From assembly GCF_003696305.1 (NCBI RefSeq), contig NZ_RFFK01000019.1:20553-52977 (forward strand): a DNA stretch of 32,425 nucleotides. The letters are read 5' to 3'. A program made the translations under genes and the position numbers. Positions 15,040-21,917 of this stretch are shown here, one piece after another (position 1 is the first letter of the stretch; every line of letters begins with the position of its first letter). The notes beneath the pieces are model-generated. The model ran no database searches and was not told the origin of the DNA. It was given only the letters and a program-made list of their open reading frames with translations. Source of the stretch: Pseudomonas sp. AOB-7. Lineage in GTDB: Bacteria > Pseudomonadota > Gammaproteobacteria > Pseudomonadales > Pseudomonadaceae.

Positions 15040-16082
15040 ATATCAAGGAAGCCTTGGGCCGCATCGTCGCCCAGCTCGACCTGAGCACCGAGGAAATGCA
15101 GGACGTGATGCGCGAGATCATGACCGGGCAGTGCACCGACGCGCAGATCGGCGCCTTCCTCATGGGCATGCGCATGAAGAGCGAGACCATCGACGAGATC
15201 GTCGGCGCGGCCAGCGTCATGCGTGAGCTGGCCGCGCCGGTGGTGATCGACGCCGAACGCCTGGTCGACACCTGCGGCACCGGCGGTGACGGCATGAACA
15301 TCTTCAACGTCTCCACCGCCGCGGCCTTCGTCGTCGCCGCGGCCGGCGGCAAGGTGGCCAAGCACGGCAACCGCGCGGTCTCCGGCAAGAGTGGCAGCGC
15401 CGATCTGCTGGAAGCCGCCGGCGTCTACCTGGGGCTCAAGCCCGAGCAGGTGGCGCGCTGTGTCGAAGGCGTGGGCGTCGGTTTCATGTTCGCCCCGTCC
15501 CATCACGGGGCGATGAAGCACGCCATCGGCCCGCGTCGCGAGCTGGGCCTGCGCACCCTGTTCAATATGCTCGGCCCGATGACCAACCCGGCTGGTGCCA
15601 GGCATCAGGTGATCGGCGTGTTCAGCCAGGCGCTGTGCCGGCCGATGGCCGAGGTGCTGCAGCGCCTGGGCAGCCAGCACGTGCTGGTGGTGCACGCGCA
15701 GGACGGCCTGGACGAGATCAGCCTGGCCGCGCCGACCTTCGTCGCCGAGCTCAAGGACGGCGTGGTCAGCGAGTACCGCATCCAGCCCGAGGACTTCGGC
15801 ATCAAGAGCCAGAGCCTGATCGGCCTGACCGTCGACAACGCCCAGCAGTCGCTGGAGCTGATCCGCGATGCGCTGGGCCGGCGCAAGACCGACAACGGCC
15901 AGAAGGCCGCCGACATGATAGTGCTCAACGCCGGCGCCGCGCTCTACGCCGCCGACCATGCCAGCAGCCTGCGCGAAGGTATGCAGCTGGCTCACGACGC
16001 CCTGCACACCGGGCTGGCGCGGGAGAAGCTGGAGGAGCTGGTGTCCTTTACCGCAGTATTCAAACAGGAGAACGAAGGGTGA
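15036..16082 (+). CDS. trpD: Anthranilate phosphoribosyltransferase
   Basis: A 348-residue enzyme that attaches the phosphoribosyl group of PRPP to anthranilate. The PRPP-binding loop DTCGTGGDG is at 78-86, NVSTAAAFV at 91-99, KHGNRAVSGKSGSADLLEA at 109-127 and MLGPMTNPA near 180. It is not fused to TrpG as in E. coli, which fits Pseudomonas. Starts inside the trpG stop and ends inside the trpC start, both four-base overlaps. Confidence 0.97.
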   Translation: MNIKEALGRIVAQLDLSTEEMQDVMREIMTGQCTDAQIGAFLMGMRMKSETIDEIVGAASVMRELAAPVVIDAERLVDTCGTGGDGMNIFNVSTAAAFVVAAAGGKVAKHGNRAVSGKSGSADLLEAAGVYLGLKPEQVARCVEGVGVGFMFAPSHHGAMKHAIGPRRELGLRTLFNMLGPMTNPAGARHQVIGVFSQALCRPMAEVLQRLGSQHVLVVHAQDGLDEISLAAPTFVAELKDGVVSEYRIQPEDFGIKSQSLIGLTVDNAQQSLELIRDALGRRKTDNGQKAADMIVLNAGAALYAADHASSLREGMQLAHDALHTGLAREKLEELVSFTAVFKQENEG

Positions 16083-16918
16083 GCGTGCCAACCGTACTGG
16101 AGAAGATCGTCGCCCGTAAGTTCGAGGAAGTGGCCGCGCGCCGCGCCCAGGTCAGCCTCGCTGAGCTCGAAGCGGCCGCCCGCGGCGCCGATGCGCCGCG
16201 TGGCTTCGCCCGTGCGCTGTTGGAACAGGCCGCGCGCAAGCAGCCGGCGGTGATCGCCGAGATCAAGAAGGCCTCGCCGAGCAAGGGCGTGTTGCGCGCC
16301 GACTTTGTGCCGGCCGATATCGCCCGCAGCTACGAGGCCGGCGGCGCCACCTGCCTGTCGGTGCTCACCGATATCGACTTCTTCCAGGGCGCCGATGCGT
16401 ACCTGCAGCAGGCCCGCGCGGCCTGTGCGCTGCCGGTGATCCGCAAGGACTTTATGGTCGATCCCTATCAGGTGGTGGAAGCGCGCGCCCTCGGCGCCGA
16501 CTGCGTGCTGCTGATCGTCGCCTGCCTGGACGACGTGCGCATGGCCGAACTGGCGGCGGTGGCCAAGGAGGTCGGGCTGGACGTGTTGGTGGAGGTGCAC
16601 GACGGCGACGAGCTGGACAGGGCGCTGAAGACCCTGGATACGCCGCTGCTGGGCATCAACAACCGCAACCTGCACAGCTTCGAGGTGTCCCTGGAAACCA
16701 CCCTGGACCTGCTGCCGCGCATTCCGCGCGAGCGCCTGGTGGTGACCGAGAGCGGCATTCTCAACCGCGCCGACGTCGAGCTGATGGAGATCAACGAGGT
16801 CTACGCCTTCCTGGTCGGTGAGGCCTTTATGCGCGCCGAGAGCCCGGGCGGCGAACTGCAGCGCCTGTTCTTTCCCGAGCGGGGGCGGCCGGCGGTGATC
16901 GGCAAGGATCCCGATTGA
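16079..16918 (+). CDS. trpC: Indole-3-glycerol phosphate synthase
   Basis: A 279-residue (beta/alpha)8 enzyme that closes the indole ring from CdRP with loss of CO2 and water. Conserved EIKKASPSKG is at 61-70, IRKDF at 121-125, followed by VEVHD, INNRNLHSFEV and TESGI. It is monofunctional, without the fused TrpF domain of enterobacteria. The start is GTG at 16079, overlapping the trpD TGA as GTGA, with AGGAG eight bases upstream; MSVPTVLEKI is the expected N terminus. It is the last gene of the trpEGDC unit. Confidence 0.97.
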   Translation: MSVPTVLEKIVARKFEEVAARRAQVSLAELEAAARGADAPRGFARALLEQAARKQPAVIAEIKKASPSKGVLRADFVPADIARSYEAGGATCLSVLTDIDFFQGADAYLQQARAACALPVIRKDFMVDPYQVVEARALGADCVLLIVACLDDVRMAELAAVAKEVGLDVLVEVHDGDELDRALKTLDTPLLGINNRNLHSFEVSLETTLDLLPRIPRERLVVTESGILNRADVELMEINEVYAFLVGEAFMRAESPGGELQRLFFPERGRPAVIGKDPD

Positions 16919-16923
16919 CACCC

Positions 16924-16969
16924 GCGCGTATAAAAAAGCCGGCATCCCTGCCGGCTTTTTTATACGCGC
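16924..16969. terminator. Bidirectional trpC / vfr terminator, perfect 21-bp stem
   Basis: Two 21-base arms (16924-16944 and 16949-16969) are exact reverse complements around the loop TCCC. The GCCGGCA core is flanked by A6 and T6, so the hairpin has a U-tract on both strands. It serves trpC from the left and vfr from the right. The outer TATACGCGC bases extend the symmetry beyond what termination needs. Confidence 0.95.
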
Positions 16970-16975
16970 TGTTTA

Positions 16976-17620
16976 TCAGCGGGTGCCGAAGACCACCATG
17001 GTCTTGCCCTTGACGTGGACCAGGCCCTGTTCCTCCAGGGCCTTGAGCACGCGACCGACCATCTCGCGCGAGCAGCCGACGATGCGGCCGATCTCCTGGC
17101 GGGTGATCTTGATCTGCATGCCGTCCGGGTGGGTCATGGCGTCCGGCTGCTTGCACAGGTCGAGCAGGGTGCGGGCGACGCGGCCGGTGACGTCGAGAAA
17201 GGCCAGGTCGCCGACCTTGCGCGTGGTGTTGCGCAGGCGTTCGGCCATCTGGCTGCCGAGGGCGTAGAGGATGTCCGGATCCTGCTGGGTCAGTTCGCGG
17301 AACTTGGCGTAGCTCAGCTCCGCCACTTCACATTCGGTCTTGGCACGTACCCAGGCGCTGCGTTCCTTCTCCGCGCCGTCCTTCTCGAACAGGCCCATCT
17401 CGCCGAAGAAGTCGCCGGCGTTGAGGTAGGCGATGATCATTTCGCGGCCATCGTCGTCTTCGATCAGGATGGTGACCGAGCCCTTGACGATGAAGAACAG
17501 GGTTTCGCAGCGGTCGCCCGCATAGATGATGGTGCTTTTCGCCGTGTAACGGCGGCGGTGACAGTGTGCGAGGAGCTTGTCGAGGTTCTTGATTTTAGGT
17601 GTAAGGGTAATAGCGACCAT
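16976..17620 (-). CDS. vfr: cAMP-responsive global regulator Vfr (CRP family)
   Basis: A 214-residue CRP/FNR-family transcription factor. The N-terminal cyclic-nucleotide domain contains the phosphate-binding cassette GEMGLF (73-78) with Arg87-Ser88. A dimerisation helix spans about 113-140. The helix-turn-helix at 173-193 reads TRQEIGRIVGCSREMVGRVLK, the CRP-like recognition helix. In P. aeruginosa Vfr controls quorum sensing, type IV pili and type III secretion; in other Pseudomonas the orthologue (Crp) has different roles, so pathogenic function should not be assumed. It faces trpC across a shared terminator and diverges from the osmC-like gene. Confidence 0.95.
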   Translation of the reverse strand: MVAITLTPKIKNLDKLLAHCHRRRYTAKSTIIYAGDRCETLFFIVKGSVTILIEDDDGREMIIAYLNAGDFFGEMGLFEKDGAEKERSAWVRAKTECEVAELSYAKFRELTQQDPDILYALGSQMAERLRNTTRKVGDLAFLDVTGRVARTLLDLCKQPDAMTHPDGMQIKITRQEIGRIVGCSREMVGRVLKALEEQGLVHVKGKTMVVFGTR

Positions 17621-17743
17621 GCCCGAGTCCCGAATATAAAAAAGATAAGCCTTTGTCCAACAGGCAATTTCTTATTGGTTATCCGTACCAGTGTGCCAGC
17701 AATCCGGCGCCAGCTTAACAGACATACTATGACCAGGGCGTAT

Positions 17744-17763
17744 TTTGCGACCTGGCTAACACA
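17744..17763. promoter_or_regulatory. Candidate Vfr/CRP binding site
   Basis: In the 235-base vfr-osmC gap, TGCGA (17746-17750), six bases, then TAACA (17757-17761) matches the TGTGA-N6-TCACA dyad at four of five positions in each half. The flanking ATTT also fits the reported Vfr consensus. It lies about 125 bases before the vfr start and 95 bases before the osmC-like start, so it could serve either. The rest of the gap shows an AT-rich stretch near vfr (17633-17650) but no clear promoter. Confidence 0.35.
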
Positions 17764-17855
17764 ACGCCGGGGAACTTTAGCGCGCTGGCCGCCCATCGGT
17801 TCGCTCGGCGCCTGTGCTAACCTGCGAACCTTTGCAACCGAGGGAGTCTGGATCG

Positions 17856-18278
17856 ATGAAAGCGCGTGTGCAGTGGGCCGGCGAAGCCCTGTTTCTCGGC
17901 GAGTCCGGCAGCGGCCATGCCGTGGTGATGGACGGTCCGCCGGAAGCCGGTGGGCGCAATTTGGGCATTCGCCCGATGGAGATGCTGCTGGTCGGCCTCG
18001 GCGGTTGCAGCAACTTCGACGTGGTCAGCATTCTGCGCAAGTCGCGCCAGCCGGTGGAGAGCTGCGAGGTGTTCCTCGACGCCGAGCGCGCCGGTGAGGA
18101 GCCCAAGGTGTTCACCAAGATCCACCTGCACTTCGTGGTCAAAGGCCGCGGGTTGAAAGAGGCCCAGGTCAAGCGCGCGGTGGAGCTGTCGGCGGAGAAG
18201 TACTGCTCGGCCTCGATCATGCTCGGCCGTGCCGGGGTGGCTATCAGCCATGACTACGAAATCATCGAGCTGGGCTGA
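17856..18278 (+). CDS. OsmC/Ohr family protein
   Basis: A 140-residue OsmC-fold protein. The two redox cysteines of the family are at Cys51 (GLGGCSNFD) and Cys117 (EKYCSAS), placing it among peroxide-reducing OsmC-like proteins, here the YhfA-type short subgroup by its position next to the CRP gene. Members reduce organic hydroperoxides with a thiol donor, but the physiological substrate of this subgroup is not established. The ATG at 17856 follows GAGGGAG about nine bases upstream. Divergent from vfr; the crp-osmC pairing recurs in gammaproteobacteria. Confidence 0.88.
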   Translation: MKARVQWAGEALFLGESGSGHAVVMDGPPEAGGRNLGIRPMEMLLVGLGGCSNFDVVSILRKSRQPVESCEVFLDAERAGEEPKVFTKIHLHFVVKGRGLKEAQVKRAVELSAEKYCSASIMLGRAGVAISHDYEIIELG

Positions 18279-18296
18279 ATCGCTTCGCTGCAAACG

Positions 18297-18322
18297 ACAA
18301 GGGCGCCAATCGGCGCCCTTGT
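18297..18322. terminator. Bidirectional terminator between osmC-like gene and coq7
   Basis: An 11-bp perfect stem ACAAGGGCGCC / GGCGCCCTTGT with loop AATC, in the 48-base gap between two convergent genes. T-rich tails are short (TTGTTCG on the plus strand), but position and symmetry support termination in both directions. Confidence 0.75.
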
Positions 18323-18326
18323 TCGT

Positions 18327-18974
18327 TCAGATGCGATAGGTGCTCTTGGTCATCACCTTGGACAGCAGGGTCATGCCCAGCTTGACCGGTGCGGGAAAAC
18401 GCAGGCCGCCGGCATCCAGGGCGCTGTCGGCGTGCTGCTGTTCGTCGATGCGCATCTGCTGGAGAATCGCCCGCGACTTGGCGTCGCGCTCGGGAATCTG
18501 CTCCAGATGCTCGTCCAGGTGCTTGCACACCTGATCCTCGGTGGCGGCGACGAAGCCCAGGCTGACCTTGTCGCTGACCAGCCCGGCCACCGCGCCGACG
18601 CCGAACGACAGGCCATAGAACAGCGGGTTGAGCAGGCTCGGCTGGCTGCCGAGCTCGCGGATGCGCTGCTCGCACCAGGCCAGGTGATCGATCTCCTCAT
18701 CGGCGGCCTGCTCCATGGCGCTGCGCACCTGCGGCAGCTTGGCGGTCAGCGCCTGACCCTGGTACAGCGCCTGGGCGCAGACCTCGCCGGTGTGGTTGAT
18801 GCGCATCAGCCCGGCGATATGGCGGGTTTCCTCGCTGGACAGTTCGGCCTCGTTCTCCACGATGGCCGGCGAGGGACGGCTCGACGCGCCGCTGAACGGC
18901 AGCAGGGTGCGCAGGGCGGCATCGGCCTGCAGCAGCAGGCGGTCGACTGGGGAGTACTGGCGTTCGCTGGCCAT
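18327..18974 (-). CDS. coq7: 2-polyprenyl-3-methyl-6-methoxy-1,4-benzoquinone monooxygenase (Coq7)
   Basis: A 215-residue di-iron hydroxylase for the penultimate hydroxylation in ubiquinone synthesis, replacing the flavin enzyme UbiF of E. coli. Iron ligands are recognisable: Glu64 (INHTGEV), the EEIDH motif ending His97, Glu146 (ATEDQVCKH), and Glu178-xx-His181 (DEQQH). It is membrane-associated through hydrophobic helices (GLSFGVGAVAGLV). The ATG at 18974 with GGAGG six bases upstream gives the family start MASERQYSPVDRLL. In P. aeruginosa I recall speD next to this gene; here the neighbour is the osmC-like gene directly. Confidence 0.96.
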   Translation of the reverse strand: MASERQYSPVDRLLLQADAALRTLLPFSGASSRPSPAIVENEAELSSEETRHIAGLMRINHTGEVCAQALYQGQALTAKLPQVRSAMEQAADEEIDHLAWCEQRIRELGSQPSLLNPLFYGLSFGVGAVAGLVSDKVSLGFVAATEDQVCKHLDEHLEQIPERDAKSRAILQQMRIDEQQHADSALDAGGLRFPAPVKLGMTLLSKVMTKSTYRI

Positions 18975-19017
18975 GGGGCACCTCCGGGGAACACGAAGGC
19001 TCCAGTTTACTGCAAAG

Positions 19018-19046
19018 CGCGGCGGCGAGTGCGCCTCGCCGCCGCG
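19018..19046 (-). terminator. GC-rich hairpin downstream of the HIT gene
   Basis: A perfect 12-bp stem (CGCGGCGGCGAG / CTCGCCGCCGCG) with a five-base loop, 13 bases past the HIT stop and before coq7. On the minus strand only CTTTGC follows, a poor U-tract, so it may be a weak terminator or an RNA-stabilising structure. Confidence 0.45.
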
Positions 19047-19059
19047 ACCGACTGGCACA

Positions 19060-19398
19060 TCAGCCCGGCGGCCAGTGCAGCTGGCGCTGGCCGAGCACGT
19101 GCATATGGATGTGGCCGACGGTTTGTCCGCCCAGCTCGTTGCAGTTCATCACCAGGCGAAAGCCCTCGGCGCAGCCCTGCTCGCTGGCCAGCTGCTGGGC
19201 GGTGTACAGCAGGTGGCCGGCCAGCGCCTTGTCGGTTTCGGTGAGGTCGGTGAGGGTGGCGATGTGGCGCTTGGGGATCACCAGAAAATGCACCGGCGCC
19301 TGCGGGCCGATATCGTGGAAGGCGACGAGCTGATCGTCCTCGTAGAGCTTGCGCGCCGGAATCTCACCGGCGACGATCTTGCAGAACAGGCAGTCCAT
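19060..19398 (-). CDS. HIT family nucleotide-binding protein (HinT-like)
   Basis: A 112-residue histidine-triad protein of the HinT branch, which hydrolyses nucleoside phosphoramidates and acyl-adenylates in the cytoplasm. The triad HIHMHVLG is at 96-103 and the N-terminal CLFCKIVAGEIPA carries the two cysteines common in bacterial HinT. The ATG at 19398 has GGGAG seven bases upstream. It diverges from the AAA+ ATPase gene across 90 bases that hold no clear promoter; TTTAAT at 19434-19439 is a possible -10. Confidence 0.93.
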   Translation of the reverse strand: MDCLFCKIVAGEIPARKLYEDDQLVAFHDIGPQAPVHFLVIPKRHIATLTDLTETDKALAGHLLYTAQQLASEQGCAEGFRLVMNCNELGGQTVGHIHMHVLGQRQLHWPPG

Positions 19399-19488
19399 GG
19401 GCAGGCTCCCGAGCCATTGCTGGAAGCCCTGAGTTTAATCGCGTGCGCCAAGGCCGGCCAATCGGCGGCGCGCCCACAAGGAGCGGCG

Positions 19489-20970
19489 GTGAAGAACGAT
19501 ATCCACGATCTCGGCCTGGTGCTGGATTCCAAGGTCAAGCTGGTCGTCATCGAGTCCTGGGACGAGCTGCGCGTGCTGGAAACCCTGACCAGCCTGGCGG
19601 TCAAACGCGGCCTCGGCCTGCACACCTGGTCGGTGACCGAGGGCCTGCAGCGCCTGGGTTTCGGCGGCGCGCCGCTGGGCGAGGAGGCGAGCCTGGAGCC
19701 GGAGGCGGCGTTGAAGCTGATCAAGGCCGATCAGCAGCCGAACCTCTACGTGATGTGCGACCTGCATCCGTATCTGCAAGACAATCCCCGCCTGGTGCGC
19801 CTGCTCAAGGAGATCGCCATGAGCGAGGCGGCGCACAAGCCGACCCTGGTGCTGGTGTCCCACGCGCTCAGGCTGCCGGCCGAGGTGCAGCGCCATGCCG
19901 CGCGCTTCAGCCTGGCATTACCGTCGGAAGATGAGCTGCTGAGCATCGTCCGCGACGAGGCCACGCGCTGGAGCGAGCGCAACCGCGGCGCCCGGGTGCG
20001 CACCGACAATCGCACCCTGCAGCAGGTGGTGAAGAACCTGCGCGGCCTCAGCCACGCCGAGGCGCGGGCGCTGGCGCGCAACGTGATCTGCGACGACGGC
20101 GCGATCACCCAGGAAGACATCCCCGAACTGAACAAGACCAAGTTCCAGCTCCTGGATCTGGAGGGCGTGCTCAGTTTCGAGTACGACACCGCGCGCTTCG
20201 CCGACGTCGGCGGCCTGCTCAACCTCAAGCGCTGGCTGGCCGAGCGCCAGGTCGGCTTTCTCGAGGGTAAGGGCGTCGATGCGCCCAAGGGGGTGTTGCT
20301 GGTCGGCGTGCAGGGTGGCGGCAAGAGCCTGGCGGCCAAGGCGGTGGCCGGACTCTGGGGCCTGCCGCTGTTGCGCCTGGATTTCGCCTGCCTGTACAAC
20401 AAGTTCTTCGGCGAGACCGAGCGCAACCTGCGCGAGGCGCTGCGCCTGGCCGAACAGATGGCGCCCTGCGTGCTGTGGATGGACGAGGTGGAGAAGGGCC
20501 TGGCCAGCGGCGACCACGACGGCGGCGTCAGCCAGCGCGTGCTAGGCACCCTGCTGACCTGGATGGCCGAGCGCAAGGCGCCGGTGTTCGTCGTCGCCAC
20601 CGCCAATGCCATCGACCGCCTGCCGCCGGAGCTGGTGCGCAAGGGCCGCTTCGACGAGCTGTTCTTCGTCGATCTGCCCGCTGCCGAGGTGCGCGCGGAG
20701 ATCTTCCGCATCCACCTGCAGCGCCGCGAGCTGGAGCCTGGCGCCTTCGACCTGGCGCAGCTGGCCGCGGCCAGCGCGGGCTTTTCCGGGGCTGAGATCG
20801 AGCAGGCGGTGGTCAGCGCCCTGTATGCCGCTCAGGCGCAGCAGCAGGCGGTGGATCAGGCACTGCTGCTGCGCGCGCTGCAAGGCACGGCGCCGCTGTC
20901 GGTGGTGATGGCCGAGCAGCTCGCGGCGCTGCGCGGCTGGGCTGATGGGCGCACGGTCAACGCCGGCTGA
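19489..20970 (+). CDS. Ycf46-like AAA+ ATPase
   Basis: A 493-residue AAA+ protein. The N-terminal half (about 1-225) is a family-specific domain (DSKVKLVVIESWDE, LHTWSVTEGL). The ATPase core follows: Walker A GVQGGGKS at 273-280, Walker B VLWMDEVEKGL from 328, sensor-1 Asn373 (VVATANAIDRLPPE), and the second region of homology with RKGRFDELF from 384 (candidate arginine fingers 385 and 387). A C-terminal lid is FSGAEIEQAVVSALY. It resembles the chloroplast/cyanobacterial Ycf46 group and FtsH-type AAA modules but has no protease domain or membrane segment. Cellular role is not known to me. The start is GTG at 19489, with AAGGAG five bases upstream. A palindromic repeat begins at the last base of its stop codon. 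Confidence 0.88.
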   Translation: MKNDIHDLGLVLDSKVKLVVIESWDELRVLETLTSLAVKRGLGLHTWSVTEGLQRLGFGGAPLGEEASLEPEAALKLIKADQQPNLYVMCDLHPYLQDNPRLVRLLKEIAMSEAAHKPTLVLVSHALRLPAEVQRHAARFSLALPSEDELLSIVRDEATRWSERNRGARVRTDNRTLQQVVKNLRGLSHAEARALARNVICDDGAITQEDIPELNKTKFQLLDLEGVLSFEYDTARFADVGGLLNLKRWLAERQVGFLEGKGVDAPKGVLLVGVQGGGKSLAAKAVAGLWGLPLLRLDFACLYNKFFGETERNLREALRLAEQMAPCVLWMDEVEKGLASGDHDGGVSQRVLGTLLTWMAERKAPVFVVATANAIDRLPPELVRKGRFDELFFVDLPAAEVRAEIFRIHLQRRELEPGAFDLAQLAAASAGFSGAEIEQAVVSALYAAQAQQQAVDQALLLRALQGTAPLSVVMAEQLAALRGWADGRTVNAG

Positions 20971-21111
20971 GAACCTGCTCACGATCTGCTGCGTGTCGGC
21001 TAAACGGCGTTGAAAACAGCCTCGGAATGCTCATTTACTTTCGTAAACTCCGCTTCCTCGGCCGCTTTCGCCGCTGTTTATCTCTAGCTCGCGAGATCGG
21101 GAGCAGGTTCT
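20970..21111. repeat. 142-bp palindromic element with terminal inverted repeats (MITE/REP-like)
   Basis: The ends AGAACCTGCTCACGATCT (20970-20987) and AGATCGGGAGCAGGTTCT (21094-21111) are reverse complements at 17 of 18 positions. The interior continues imperfect symmetry (CTCATTTAC-TTTC-GTAAACTCC at the centre), so the whole unit could fold into one long hairpin. It starts with the A of the ATPase stop codon and ends eight bases from the stop of the convergent SDR gene. It codes for no protein I would accept. I recall near-identical sequences scattered in other Pseudomonas genomes, which suggests a non-autonomous mobile repeat; no clear target duplication is visible. Confidence 0.75.
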
Positions 21112-21119
21112 GGGGCTGC

Positions 21120-21908
21120 TCAACCTCGGGTGAAGGGCCGGGTCAGCCGCCCGCTGAGTTTGCGCACCAGCCAGCGCGGCGCCAGGCGTGGGCTCAGCGC
21201 CAGCAGCCGGTTGCGCCAGCCGGGGACGATGATGGCGCGGTTATTCTCCAGCGCGCGCACCGCGAGCAGCGCCACTTCCTCGGCGCTCATCAGCAGCTTG
21301 CTGGCGTCCAGAAGGGCGGCGTTCATCTGCGCACTGCGGAAGAAGGCGCTGCGCGTCGGCCCCGGGCACAGCACGGAGACGCGCACGCCGTGCTCGCGCA
21401 GTTCTTCGCGCAGCGCCTCGGAGAAATGCAGCACATAGGCCTTGCTGGCGTAGTAGCTGCTCATCCAGGGGCCGGGCTGGAAGGCGGCGATCGAGGCGAC
21501 GTTGAGGATCTGCCCACCGCCCTGTTCGGCCATGCGCTGGCCGATGGCGTGGCACAGCCGGGTCAGGGCCAGTACGTTGACTTCCAGCTGTTCCAGCTCG
21601 CGGCCCCAGTCCTGTTCGAGGAAGGGCCCGGCGCAGCCGAGGCCGGCGTTGTTCACCAGCAGGTCGATGCGCCACTGGCCCTGTTCCAGTTCGAGCAGCA
21701 GGCCGGAAAGTTGCAGCGGCTCGCTGAGGTCGCAGAGGCGAAACAGCACCTCGACGCCGAAGCGCTGGGCCAACTCGCAGGCGATGCTTTCCAGGGCGTC
21801 GCGGCGCCGCGCCACCAGGATCAGGTTGCGCCCGCGGCGCGCCAGGGCTTCGGCCAGGGCCAGGCCGATGCCGCTGGAGGCGCCGGTGATCAGTGCATAA
21901 CTGGGCAT
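21120..21908 (-). CDS. Short-chain dehydrogenase/reductase (SDR) of unknown substrate
   Basis: A 262-residue classical SDR. The Rossmann cofactor motif TGASSGIG is at 8-15. NNAG follows IDLLV, the catalytic serine is in NVASIAAF, and the YxxxK pair is in SSYYASKAYV. An ARR after the second strand (VARRRD) favours NADP(H). The C-terminal tail (RWLVRKLSGRLTRPF) is basic and resembles the lipid-acting DltE/SDR group that often associates with membranes; substrate is unassigned. It begins nine bases after the DUF805 gene, so the two are probably cotranscribed. Confidence 0.88.
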   Translation of the reverse strand: MPSYALITGASSGIGLALAEALARRGRNLILVARRRDALESIACELAQRFGVEVLFRLCDLSEPLQLSGLLLELEQGQWRIDLLVNNAGLGCAGPFLEQDWGRELEQLEVNVLALTRLCHAIGQRMAEQGGGQILNVASIAAFQPGPWMSSYYASKAYVLHFSEALREELREHGVRVSVLCPGPTRSAFFRSAQMNAALLDASKLLMSAEEVALLAVRALENNRAIIVPGWRNRLLALSPRLAPRWLVRKLSGRLTRPFTRG

Positions 21909-21917
21909 GGCGCGGGG

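Noticed and set aside
21027..21119. A small protein encoded in the palindromic repeat
   Set aside because: The frame starts inside the repeat and runs on antisense through the SDR gene with shadow composition; no ribosome site.
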